Of a DNA stretch of 64,000 bases, positions 54,092-61,358 are shown piece after piece. The position numbers and the translations under genes are program-made. The stretch is from Massilia rhizosphaerae. GTDB lineage: Bacteria > Pseudomonadota > Gammaproteobacteria > Burkholderiales > Burkholderiaceae_D. The stretch covers positions 372,001 to 436,000 of the forward strand of contig NZ_JADKYX010000004.1 of assembly GCF_016093545.1 (NCBI RefSeq), read 5' to 3'. Within the stretch, counting starts at the first letter, position 1. The number at the start of each line of letters is the position of its first letter. The notes under the pieces are model-generated. The model saw nothing but the letters and a program-made list of their open reading frames with translations, searched no databases and had not been told where the DNA came from.

Positions 54092-54348
54092 ACGACCAAT
54101 CCCAAGTGGAAGCGCTGGCGACGGCGCGCATTGACATCGCCCGCCTAGAAGTGGAGGTGGGGCACCTCACCAGAGGCATGGTTGACCTCCAAGAGAGCAA
54201 CCAGCAACTGACCGCGAAGCTCGATCAGGTGCTGCTTACCCTTTCGGAGGCCCGCGGAGGCTGGAAGACGCTGATGGTTGTCGGTGGCGCTGCATCGTCC
54301 GCCGGCGCCGCAGTGGCGTGGATCATTCAGCACCTGGGGAAAGCATGA
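54088..54348 (+). CDS. Small coiled-coil membrane protein, XhlA-like lysis accessory
   Basis: 86 aa: a coiled coil (IARLEVEVGHLTRGMVDLQE) followed by one C-terminal membrane segment (LMVVGGAASSAGAAVAWII). This topology is that of haemolysin XhlA-type proteins that work with holins. ATGA overlap both with the upstream gene and the endolysin. Confidence 0.65.
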   Translation: MNDQSQVEALATARIDIARLEVEVGHLTRGMVDLQESNQQLTAKLDQVLLTLSEARGGWKTLMVVGGAASSAGAAVAWIIQHLGKA

Positions 54349-54869
54349 ACCTCGTAACCGCAAACGACCTAAAGCGCATCCTGCCGCTCGCCGGCACGCG
54401 TGCTGACACGTTCTGCGCGCCGCTCAATATCGCCATGGGGGAGTTCGAGATCAACACCCCGGCCCGCCAGGCTGCCTTCATCGCACAAATCGCCCATGAG
54501 TCGGGGCAGTTCCGCTACGTGCGCGAACTTGCGAGCGGCGCCGCTTACGAAGGTCGGATCGACCTCGGAAACACGATGAAGGGAGATGGCGTTCGCTTCC
54601 GGGGCCGCGGTCTGATTCAGATCACCGGCCGCACCAACTACAAAGCCTGTGGCGCCGCGCTCGGCCTCGATCTCATTCTCTACCCGGAGTTGCTAGAGCA
54701 ACCGATGTATGCATGTCGCTCCGCCGGCTGGTTCTGGAAAACGCACGGCCTGAACGAGCTTGCGGACGCGGGCGACCAAGTCAAGATCACGCGCCGCATC
54801 AACGGCGGTACCAACGGGCTGGCCGAGCGGCTGGCGTACTTCGAAATAGCTAAAAAGGTCCTCTCATGA
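54345..54869 (+). CDS. Endolysin, glycoside hydrolase family 19 (chitinase-like lysozyme)
   Basis: 174 aa from ATG 54345. GH19 signature with catalytic Glu52 in IAQIAHESGQFRYVREL, GVRFRGRGLIQITGRTNY and VKITRRINGGTNGL. No signal peptide, so export depends on the holin encoded next to it. Degrades the glycan strands of peptidoglycan. Confidence 0.92.
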   Translation: MNLVTANDLKRILPLAGTRADTFCAPLNIAMGEFEINTPARQAAFIAQIAHESGQFRYVRELASGAAYEGRIDLGNTMKGDGVRFRGRGLIQITGRTNYKACGAALGLDLILYPELLEQPMYACRSAGWFWKTHGLNELADAGDQVKITRRINGGTNGLAERLAYFEIAKKVLS

Positions 54870-55063
54870 AACAGCGCACCCAAGTCGTACTCGAGTTCAT
54901 CGCCGCCCGCCTGAGTGAGCCATCCACCTGGCAGGGAATTTTCTTCCTGATCACCCTGACTGGCTCCAAGTTTGGCGCCGGCCTGGACTGGGGGCAGGCT
55001 GCTGGCCTGGGGGGTATTGCCTCTGCAGCCTTGAAGATCATCTTCCCGGACCCGACCAAATGA
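54866..55063 (+). CDS. Putative holin
   Basis: 65 aa; MKQRTQVVLEFIAARLSEPS then a hydrophobic stretch TWQGIFFLITLTGSKFG and a second weak one (GLGGIASAALKIIF). Follows the endolysin with ATGA overlap. Size and position of a class II/III holin; no sequence signature is decisive. Confidence 0.65.
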   Translation: MKQRTQVVLEFIAARLSEPSTWQGIFFLITLTGSKFGAGLDWGQAAGLGGIASAALKIIFPDPTK

Positions 55064-55167
55064 GTGAGCCGGATTGCTTTTTCCTCGGGATGGCGATCGG
55101 CGCATTCATGGCGGCCGTCGTCGTGATCTATGCAGTTGCAGTGTGCCGGCGAGATGGGGTGCTGTGA
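55060..55167 (+). CDS. 35-aa single-span membrane peptide in the lysis cassette
   Basis: MSEPDCFFLGMAIGAFMAAV and onward, one membrane helix (FFLGMAIGAFMAAVVVIYAV region) ending CRRDGVL. Starts in the holin stop (ATGA) and ends in the Rz start (TGATG), so it is translationally coupled both ways. Possible antiholin or holin partner. Confidence 0.6.
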   Translation: MSEPDCFFLGMAIGAFMAAVVVIYAVAVCRRDGVL

Positions 55168-55721
55168 TGATTGCCGCACTCCTTCTTCGCTTCGGTATCC
55201 CGCGCTGGGCTGCCATCGCTGTGTTGTGCGCCATCTCGGCCGGCGCCGCGCTTGCATACCGCGCGCATCTGATCGACACGGGCATCGCCATTGAATCGGC
55301 GCGGCGCGACAAGATCGACACCGAGCGAGATCGCCAAGCAAAGGCCGAGCTCGCCGAGGCGAACGCTCGCGTCCGAAATGCCCAGGCCGAACTCGACGGC
55401 GCAATTGCTACTGTCGCCAAACTTCAAACGGAGCTCACCCATGAACAAGCCAATTCAGCTGCTTTGCAGTCTGACCTTGCTGCTGGCCGCCGCCGGCTGT
55501 CAGTCGCCATCACCGGCTCCTGCCGTCCTGCTCAAGCCGAACAGGCTGCAGGTGCCGCCGCTGCCGGCGTGGATCCGGGAACCGCGGCTACAGCCGACCT
55601 TGACCCAGCGGCTGCCGCAAGCCTTGCTGGGCTCACAGCGGAAGGAGACTCCGCCATCGTCCGCCTCAATGCCTGCATCGCAGCCTATGACGCCGTGAAG
55701 ACGGCATCCGACGCGCAGTAA
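55167..55721 (+). CDS. i-spanin (Rz-like)
   Basis: 184 aa from ATG 55167. N-terminal membrane anchor (WAAIAVLCAISAGAALAY) followed by a long periplasmic coiled coil (ERDRQAKAELAEANARVRNA, KLQTELTHEQANSAALQSDL). Spans the periplasm with Rz1 to fuse inner and outer membranes. Rz1 lies inside it in another frame. Confidence 0.85.
   Translation: MIAALLLRFGIPRWAAIAVLCAISAGAALAYRAHLIDTGIAIESARRDKIDTERDRQAKAELAEANARVRNAQAELDGAIATVAKLQTELTHEQANSAALQSDLAAGRRRLSVAITGSCRPAQAEQAAGAAAAGVDPGTAATADLDPAAAASLAGLTAEGDSAIVRLNACIAAYDAVKTASDAQ
55441..55698 (+). CDS. o-spanin lipoprotein (Rz1-like), nested in Rz
   Basis: 85 aa, ATG 55441 with GGAG upstream, in the +1 frame relative to Rz. Signal peptide with lipobox LAAAGC (Cys20), then a proline-rich chain (SPSPAPAVLLKPNRLQVPPL) typical of Rz1. 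Entirely embedded in the Rz coding sequence, as in lambda. Confidence 0.85.
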   Translation: MNKPIQLLCSLTLLLAAAGCQSPSPAPAVLLKPNRLQVPPLPAWIREPRLQPTLTQRLPQALLGSQRKETPPSSASMPASQPMTP

Positions 55722-55735
55722 CCAGAAAGGTCAGC

Positions 55736-55828
55736 ATGACCCAGCAGAACATCATCGACCCAAAACTGCTCGAGTTCGACGCATCTCCGTTGCGACAAGT
55801 AAAATCGTTGGATGAGTTAGCCAATTAG
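55736..55828 (+). CDS. 30-aa ORF after spanins
   Basis: MTQQNIIDPKLLEFDASPLR and VKSLDELAN, with AAAGG 6 nt upstream. Reads like a short functional peptide, but no relatives are known to me. Confidence 0.4.
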   Translation: MTQQNIIDPKLLEFDASPLRQVKSLDELAN

Positions 55829-55836
55829 ATGAATCT

Positions 55837-56136
55837 ATGATGTTCCTGACTGAAGACGAAGTTAAAGAATTGACCGGCATGAGTCGGCGGGCGTCTCAGG
55901 CAAAGGTGCTCAATTCCCTCGGTATCATTCACAAGACCCGCCCGAATGGATCTCTTGTCATCCTTCGCAGTCACGTTGAGCAAGTGCTCTCGGGCGGGAA
56001 GTCGGAAGAAAAACATCGATGGGCGACGGAGCCTAACTTGAAAGCATTCGAAGACCAGCCGACTAAGCATGCGCGGAGAAAAAAGGAGCGGGCGGAGGCG
56101 AAGGAGGGCACTAACCAAGAAAGAGCGCGCAACTAA
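55837..56136 (+). CDS. DUF4224 domain protein
   Basis: 99 aa (ATG 55837 or 55840). FLTEDEVKELTGMSRRASQA and IIHKTRPNGSLVILRSHVEQ match DUF4224, a small HTH-like domain found next to integrases in Gram-negative prophages. Basic C-terminal tail (HARRKKERAEAKE). Perhaps a regulator or excision factor. Confidence 0.82.
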   Translation: MMFLTEDEVKELTGMSRRASQAKVLNSLGIIHKTRPNGSLVILRSHVEQVLSGGKSEEKHRWATEPNLKAFEDQPTKHARRKKERAEAKEGTNQERARN

Positions 56137-56165
56137 AGAAGCCCGCGACGGAAATCACCGATACG

Positions 56166-56396
56166 ATGATTAACGATGTTATGGCCCGGGTCGCAGTAGT
56201 AAAAGAGTCGACGGCGAAGAGTGCGTATCGTAGGCTCGACGGCCTGGGCGGGACGATACCAAGTAAGCTGCCACCCAGCGGCGGTTTCCTGGTGAAGGCG
56301 GTTGTTTCGCTTACTCAGAAGTCATCACCTATCCCGGACTTTGTGTTACGCCAGGCTCGGCGCTACCGCGGACGTAAGCCGGCGCCATGGGCGTAA
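56166..56396 (+). CDS. Possible small protein
   Basis: 76 aa, MINDVMARVAVVKESTAKSA; no good ribosome site and no recognised domain. Its stop touches a terminator-like hairpin. Kept only because the 420-bp gap has no better candidate. Confidence 0.25.
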   Translation: MINDVMARVAVVKESTAKSAYRRLDGLGGTIPSKLPPSGGFLVKAVVSLTQKSSPIPDFVLRQARRYRGRKPAPWA

Positions 56397-56420
56397 AAAA
56401 AAGCCCGCTCGCGGCGGGCT
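56395..56420 (-). terminator. Terminator-like hairpin (minus orientation)
   Basis: GCCCGC/GCGGGC around TCGCG with an A run (56395-56402) on its left, so the T run is on minus-strand RNA. No minus-strand gene ends here; it may block antisense transcription from the right end of the prophage. Confidence 0.5.
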
Positions 56421-56471
56421 GATGGGACTGTCGCTACAGCACCGGTGCCGCAACCTAATGATTGTGCAATT

Positions 56472-56557
56472 TGCTAGCATTAATTATGCAGCAATGCTTG
56501 CAAAATCTTTGGCACGCCTATACCATGCTAGCATCAACAACAGAAAGGATGCTTGCA
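56472..56557. promoter_or_regulatory. Four TGCTWGCA boxes in front of the P63C gene
   Basis: TGCTAGCA at 56472 and 56526 and TGCTTGCA at 56495 and 56550, spaced 23, 31 and 24 bp and alternating in type. The last one ends on the A of the start codon. The array looks like a multi-site operator for autoregulation or prophage control. Confidence 0.65.
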
Positions 56558-57537
56558 TGAGCGCTTCGAGGAAGAACCCGCAGAAGGCCAAGGGTGCTAT
56601 TGCCCTAGCAAACTCGATGACCCCAGACGAGCGAAAGGCGCGCGCAAAACGTGCGGCGCAAGCTCGTTGGGGCGAAAAGCCATTGCTAGCGATCCGCAAG
56701 GGCAACTTTGAGGAGAGCTTTGGCATCAATGTCGATTGCTACGTGATTGATGACGCTCAGCGAACAGCTGTTATAAGTCAGACGGGTATGGCCATGGCGT
56801 TGGGCTTGTCACCACGAGGGAACTCGTTCCCAAGCTTCATCAACAGCCAGGCAATGGCCGAATCCATCGGCGGCGAACTTCGAGAAAAGCTGGACAAAAC
56901 CCTTTTAATTCAATGGGGTACAGGCGGCGGCGACCAACCGCCAATCATCATCCACGGCCACGACGCGTCTCTGCTAATCGATGTTTGCAACGCCATCGCT
57001 GACGCTCGCCGCAGAGGGCGCTTGAATAAGCGCTACGACAAAGTGGTGCAGCAAGCGGCAATCATCAATGGGGCATCAGCCAAATCTGGTATCAAATTTC
57101 TGGTCTATGCGCTCACGGGATACCGCCCTGAAGTCGAGGAGGTCATCCAGGCGTTCAAAATCTATGTCCAGGAAGGTGCGCGAGAATATGAGAAGGAATT
57201 CCCAGATCAGTTATACGAACACTGGTATCGCCTGTATCAACTCACAAAGCCTGTTCGAGGGCGCCCATGGAAAGCTAAATTCCTAACGGTGGACCACGTT
57301 TATCACCCGCTTGCTCGCAGTAACGGAAAGATTCTTGAACTGACACGGGCGCTCAAGGCCAAGGGCGAAAGTAAGAACGCCAAGCTACATACCTTCTTGT
57401 CGGATCTTGGTGTCAAAGCTCTGCGTACACACCTGGGGCAGCTCCTCGGTATTGCGGGGATTTCTAAGTCTGCGCAAGAATACGAGCAGCACGTCAGGAC
57501 CCTGTTCGGCGATCAGCCTGACTTGCCCGGCGTGTGA
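56557..57537 (+). CDS. P63C domain-containing phage protein
   Basis: 326 aa from ATG 56557 (AAAGGA 8 nt upstream). N-terminus SMTPDERKARAKRAAQARWG is a basic putative DNA-binding helix; the middle LCNAIADARRRGRLNKRY-like region (seen as IDVCNAIADARRRGRLNKRY) and the C-terminal DHVYHPLARSNGKILELTRA, KLHTFLSDLGVKALRTHLGQ are the P63C domain, known from phages and mobile elements but without a defined role. Single gene between terminators with an operator-like array in front, transcribed toward the conversion genes. Confidence 0.85.
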   Translation: MSASRKNPQKAKGAIALANSMTPDERKARAKRAAQARWGEKPLLAIRKGNFEESFGINVDCYVIDDAQRTAVISQTGMAMALGLSPRGNSFPSFINSQAMAESIGGELREKLDKTLLIQWGTGGGDQPPIIIHGHDASLLIDVCNAIADARRRGRLNKRYDKVVQQAAIINGASAKSGIKFLVYALTGYRPEVEEVIQAFKIYVQEGAREYEKEFPDQLYEHWYRLYQLTKPVRGRPWKAKFLTVDHVYHPLARSNGKILELTRALKAKGESKNAKLHTFLSDLGVKALRTHLGQLLGIAGISKSAQEYEQHVRTLFGDQPDLPGV

Positions 57538-57566
57538 GGGTCGATAGAAAAGTAGACAATTTCACT

Positions 57567-57592
57567 CCCCGCCGCGAGCGGGGATTATTTTT
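57567..57592 (+). terminator. Terminator of the P63C gene
   Basis: CCCCGC-CGCGA-GCGGGG then ATTATTTTT; lies between convergent genes and could also slow the opposite transcript. Confidence 0.8.
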
Positions 57593-57593
57593 G

Positions 57594-57923
57594 CTACAGC
57601 CAACTCTCTACGCCACCATGATGCGAACACGTTCCTCGATGGTGCTGGCTGAAGCTATACGTCCCATCTCGGCACTTCGCGCTCGCGCCGGCCGGCACCT
57701 GGTCGTGCGTCGATCGTGCAGGGGAGTGAATCTCATGCCCGTCTTTGGCTTTGTAGTGGCGGTGCGACAGTAGCTCAGCTTCGTGGGGCTCGGTCGTCGA
57801 CATCGATGCGTCAACCGGAGCTGCAAGCTGATGCTGCGGTAACGGCGCCAGATCTGGCGCGCGCTGGGCCTGTGCGAAAGTTGCGGCGAGGACGAGCGCT
57901 AGCCCGAGAACTCCGGCCCTCAT
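57594..57923 (-). CDS. Secreted DUF3761 protein (lysogenic conversion)
   Basis: 109 aa from ATG 57923. Signal peptide MRAGVLGLALVLAATFAQAQ, a proline/histidine-rich linker, and a C-terminal DUF3761 motif: HSPARSTHDQVPAGASAKCR, DGTYSFSQHHRGTCSHHGG. Overlaps the upstream membrane-protein stop by ATGA. DUF3761 proteins are small secreted proteins of unknown function, often in mobile elements. Longer frames upstream are read-through in the same frame. Confidence 0.75.
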   Translation of the reverse strand: MRAGVLGLALVLAATFAQAQRAPDLAPLPQHQLAAPVDASMSTTEPHEAELLSHRHYKAKDGHEIHSPARSTHDQVPAGASAKCRDGTYSFSQHHRGTCSHHGGVESWL

Positions 57924-58111
57924 GTGCGCTCGCGCGGCCAGGTGCTGAATGCGAAAACCCACAGCATGATGAAGTTCAGGACAGGCACAAAGCTGAGAAG
58001 GCTCCATGCGCCGGAAAAGCCTGCTTTCGATACGATGCGCCAGACCGGTACGATGTAGGTGCTGAAGAGAAAGAAGATGATCAGCCAATGCCAAATGGTG
58101 AGAGAGCCCAT
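57920..58111 (-). CDS. Small inner-membrane protein, two membrane helices
   Basis: 63 aa from ATG 58111 (GGGGAA upstream). MGSLTIWHWLIIFFLFSTYI, then a cytoplasmic-type turn VPVWRIVSKAGFSGAW and LLSFVPVLNFIMLWVFAFS. I recall relatives with conserved IWHW and FVPVLN in Gram-negative genomes, sometimes near phage genes. ATGA-coupled to the DUF3761 gene; the two make a conversion cassette beside the integrase. Confidence 0.75.
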   Translation of the reverse strand: MGSLTIWHWLIIFFLFSTYIVPVWRIVSKAGFSGAWSLLSFVPVLNFIMLWVFAFSTWPRERT

Positions 58112-58205
58112 GATTTCCCCAAAGTCAGATGTCGCGTAAGCGATTACTTTTAGGAATGATACGCTGTCAATCTGGCAAAATACTCGCAAATTGTCACAGC
58201 CGTTC

Positions 58206-59642
58206 TTACGCCGCAGCGCGTCCAATCAGGACGACGTTCGATGCCCCATCGTTTGGCTGCAGAAGTTCGAATAGTCGTGCGCCCAGAACGCGCCACGCTT
58301 CACGTTTCTCGCTGGCGTAATCATGGTGTAGGTAGTGGCGGCGCACCTTACTGCCCTTTAGCACGTGGTTTTGGCAGCGGTCGATAGTGTCGAGTGGTAC
58401 ACCAAGAGCCTGCATCATCGTGGCACCAGTGCGACGCAAGTCATGGGGCGTCCATGCCCCGTTCCTCCCGTCGGCTACGACGAGTGTGTTGTCGCTGCGG
58501 CGCTTTTGCAATGGCGCAGGCGCCTTTCCATCCTTTTCCTTCTTGAACATCGCCTGACGGTCGCCGATCTGCTTCGTCATCGACTTGGTGTCGATGTGAT
58601 GCTTGTCACCATACGATGGGAAACACCAGTCAGAATGGCCGGTCAGCGCGTACAGCCGTTGAAATTCGGTCAGCGCAAAAGGAGACAGGTAGACTCGCAT
58701 GTCTGCCAGGCTGCCTTTGACGTTCTCTTTTGGGATGAACCACTCGCCGGCAACCAGGTCAACGTGCTCCCATCGGGCCATGCTCAGCTCGCCCACCCGA
58801 CAAAGTGTCGACAGCATGATCCAGATCCCGCGTTGGGTTGTTCTTTCTAGTGGCCGTCGAGCGACGCGCTTGTTTAGCGCGTTCGCATACTCGTCCTCAG
58901 CCAGTCGCAGCAGATCGCGCAGCTCGACAATCTCGTCCTGCGACAGAATCCGATCGCTCTGGTTGGTGAGGTCGTAATCAGGCGACACAATCTTGTCGAT
59001 CTCGATCAGGTCCATCGGGTTGCCGTCGACCATAAGCTTGCGCCATGGCTGACGCTTCTGGGCCCAGGCGAACATCTGGGTCAGGCTGTTGCGTGCGACG
59101 ACAGCCGTTCGGTTGACGCCGCGGTCAACCAGCGCCCGTAGGACCGCGCGTATATCGTGCTCGGTCACTGCCTTGATGGCTACGCGGCCCAGTCCGGGCA
59201 GGATGTCGGCGACAAACAGGCGCTTGAGCTGCGCGTTCCCGTCCTTCCTCCGAACGCCATCCGTCATCCAGGCATCGAACATGTCTAACACGGTCAAGCC
59301 CTCAACGCGCTTGGACTCGATCTCGGCGAGCTTGGCCGCGACGGCTTCCTGTTTCTCGTGACGCGCAACCTTCTTATCCGCGCCTGGGTCTATTCCGTCG
59401 GCCACCTTCGATCGAGCGATGTCGCGCTGCATGCGGATCGCCGAGAGACCGTCCGAAGGCCAAGTGCCGCAGGAATAGTCCTTCGACTTCCCGTCGAACC
59501 TGTAGCGATAGTAGAATGAGATTGCAACTGAGCCATCCGTTTTGATGCGCACGCGACCGAGCAAGCCACCGTCGTCGCGCACCGTTGTCCCCGCCTGATC
59601 AGGCCGGATTGCCTCAAGAGTTCTTTGTGTGAGTTTTGCCAT
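58206..59642 (-). CDS. int: Prophage integrase, P4-type tyrosine recombinase (DUF4102)
   Basis: 478 aa. N-terminal DUF4102 arm-binding domain (1-90: LTQRTLEAIRPDQAGTTVRD, FYYRYRFDGKSKDYSCGTWP), core-binding domain (about 110-220) and catalytic domain with Arg in STLCRVGELSMARW, HxxR in TPHDLRRTGATMM and the terminal Tyr in RRHYLHHDY. It inserts the phage into tRNA-Pro. The start codon faces attR across 180 bp with two arm-type sites just upstream, so integrase can repress its own promoter. Confidence 0.94.
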   Translation of the reverse strand: MAKLTQRTLEAIRPDQAGTTVRDDGGLLGRVRIKTDGSVAISFYYRYRFDGKSKDYSCGTWPSDGLSAIRMQRDIARSKVADGIDPGADKKVARHEKQEAVAAKLAEIESKRVEGLTVLDMFDAWMTDGVRRKDGNAQLKRLFVADILPGLGRVAIKAVTEHDIRAVLRALVDRGVNRTAVVARNSLTQMFAWAQKRQPWRKLMVDGNPMDLIEIDKIVSPDYDLTNQSDRILSQDEIVELRDLLRLAEDEYANALNKRVARRPLERTTQRGIWIMLSTLCRVGELSMARWEHVDLVAGEWFIPKENVKGSLADMRVYLSPFALTEFQRLYALTGHSDWCFPSYGDKHHIDTKSMTKQIGDRQAMFKKEKDGKAPAPLQKRRSDNTLVVADGRNGAWTPHDLRRTGATMMQALGVPLDTIDRCQNHVLKGSKVRRHYLHHDYASEKREAWRVLGARLFELLQPNDGASNVVLIGRAAA

Positions 59643-59672
59643 TTGGGTGCAAGGGGGCGGGGTTAAAATTTT

Positions 59673-59695
59673 TTACCCCTACAATTACCCCTACA
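59673..59695. promoter_or_regulatory. Integrase arm-type sites, right end
   Basis: Two perfect TTACCCCTACA copies at 59673-59683 and 59685-59695, 12 bp apart, matching those at 19547 and 19562. They overlap the likely int promoter. Confidence 0.75.
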
Positions 59696-59821
59696 GTTTA
59701 CTTGGCTCGTATGGTACAGCTTGGGACGTCACGGAACAATGGCATTATCTAAGTGCGTGAATTTAAAGGATATATTTTTCTTAGTGGCCGCTCATGAAAT
59801 TTCCTGGGACGATGAAGGAAT

Positions 59822-59871
<50 letters not shown>

Positions 59872-59910
59872 GAATTCATTCAGACCAGCCGCGGGCTGAT
59901 CTGACGAATT

Positions 59911-59936
59911 AGGCCAGCTTTCGAGCTGGCCTTTTT
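59911..59936 (+). terminator. Original host terminator of tRNA-Pro
   Basis: GGCCAGCT-TTCG-AGCTGGCC plus TTTTT, close copy of the phage-borne one at 19495. Confidence 0.8.
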
Positions 59937-59941
59937 CGTTT

Positions 59942-60553
59942 TGGGCCGTCCTGGTAAGAAATTTCACTTGTCTCGGAGGCGCGTCAACGCGTCGTGCTTG
60001 CGTCACCTGCGCACGTCGTGCGGCACACGGCGTAGATGGCTGCTCGCGAAAACGTCGGAAGCGCTGGACTCAAATCGCGTCGCGATCCGCCTGATGGTCG
60101 AATCCCACCGTGCGCGTAACACGCGTATTCGGCTCAATCTTGCATGACGAAGGCGCCGGCAGCAGCGATCCGCACATTCACGTCGACCGACGCCGGACAG
60201 GACGCTGTTCGACATCGGAGCCAACCGGCATGAGCCTGCTGGGCGTTGCGCTCGACCACGGCGGGAAGCGACCCATTGCGAACGTCTGCCAAGACGTTCT
60301 CTTTGTAATGATTGACACGGCTGGCTTGCAGACGCTTTTGTAAAGAAGGCAGGACGCGCCGGTAGCTGCAGGACTGGTCATCGCTACATCAACTTCTTCT
60401 TGAGAAACCTCGTCCAAACGACGGACTGCCGTGTGGGCTCCAGCGTTGGAGCAGAAAAAGATCCGGGAGGCTTCGTTGACGATGTCAATGTCGAGCTCGT
60501 TTCAAATCTTCGCCCGCATGTGTTTTAACCGAAGCTATCCTGAGATCATAGAA
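59942..60553. other. Gene-poor stretch right of attR
   Basis: About 610 bp. Short frames exist on both strands (up to 79 aa) but none has a ribosome site plus recognisable protein sequence. It may hold remnants of decayed genes; I cannot name any. Confidence 0.4.
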
Positions 60554-60979
60554 CTATTGAAACTGTTGCTGACCAAGTTGGATGAATCTTTGGAATTGTT
60601 GGTCATTAAGCGCCTTTACTTCTTCGAGAACTTTAGGGAAGCGTTGTGCCACCGCGCATGCGTCATTTTGATACGGTTTAGTATCTACAAAAAATGCCTT
60701 CAGAACTGCAATTTTCTTTCGCTGGATTGCAACTACTTGTTCATCGACCATCATTTCGCTTATTGCAAGAAAAGCGTCTGCTTTTCCGCACTTTCCCTGC
60801 TCCATGCAATGCTTGGCGCGCTCAAAAAGCTTCTTGTAGGTGACTTGGCCAGCTTGGGCGCTTGTGAGAGCGCCCATCTCTTTCATCTGGGCGTCCAACC
60901 GTGTGACGCAATCAGCTTGATCCTGCGCGAATGCAATTGAAGTCAGACTAAAAAGCCAGATAGTTATCAATTTTTTCAA
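60554..60979 (-). CDS. Secreted hypothetical protein (TTG start)
   Basis: 141 aa. TTG 60979 with GGAG 9 nt upstream gives a clean signal peptide, MKKLITIWLFSLTSIAFA, cleaved before QDQ. No ATG offers this. The mature part is helical with four cysteines (ADCVTRL, KHCMEQGKCGKADAF, DACAVAQRF). Family unknown to me; periplasmic by signal. Confidence 0.65.
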   Translation of the reverse strand: MKKLITIWLFSLTSIAFAQDQADCVTRLDAQMKEMGALTSAQAGQVTYKKLFERAKHCMEQGKCGKADAFLAISEMMVDEQVVAIQRKKIAVLKAFFVDTKPYQNDACAVAQRFPKVLEEVKALNDQQFQRFIQLGQQQFQ

Positions 60980-61083
60980 TTTTTTCTTCTCCAATAGTGC
61001 GGTTAGAACATGCGGAATGACGGTTACTGGCCTAGGATTCAATTGGCGAACGCAACGAACCCGAAGGGGCAATCGTGCGTGCC

Positions 61084-61326
61084 TTAAAATGCTCGGCCGA
61101 ATTTCTTGACCGTGGCCCCCAACTCCTTTTCCAATTCCGGGTGAGCAGCAAAAACGCTTTGTAAAATTTGTCGACCGATTTCGGCAGATGCCGTTGCGAT
61201 CCCCACGCTGAGTTGGCGATATTCCCCTTCATCACAATGTTCTTTCAGCAACGGAAGAAGATTGTTGAGTTCCCCTGAACTGCGGAAAGCGGTAAGTGCT
61301 ACTAATTTCGCTAGTTCTTTTTCCAT
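61084..61326 (-). CDS. Small conserved-looking hypothetical protein
   Basis: 80 aa, MEKELAKLVALTAFRSSGEL, all helical, with HCDEGEYRQLSVGIATASAE. Resembles small bacterial proteins of unknown role. Between the S41 fusion gene and the secreted protein, all on the minus strand. Confidence 0.6.
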   Translation of the reverse strand: MEKELAKLVALTAFRSSGELNNLLPLLKEHCDEGEYRQLSVGIATASAEIGRQILQSVFAAHPELEKELGATVKKFGRAF

Positions 61327-61358
61327 ATCAACTCACTTTGCAAAAACGTGCAGCGCCG

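Noticed and set aside
57716-58153. 145-aa plus-strand frame across the conversion cassette
   Set aside because: Opposite strand encodes a signal-peptide DUF3761 protein and a two-helix protein with coupled starts; the plus frame shows no domain.
60110-60417. Short frames on both strands right of attR, considered as gene remnants
   Set aside because: No ribosome sites, no recognisable motif; kept only as an unassigned stretch.
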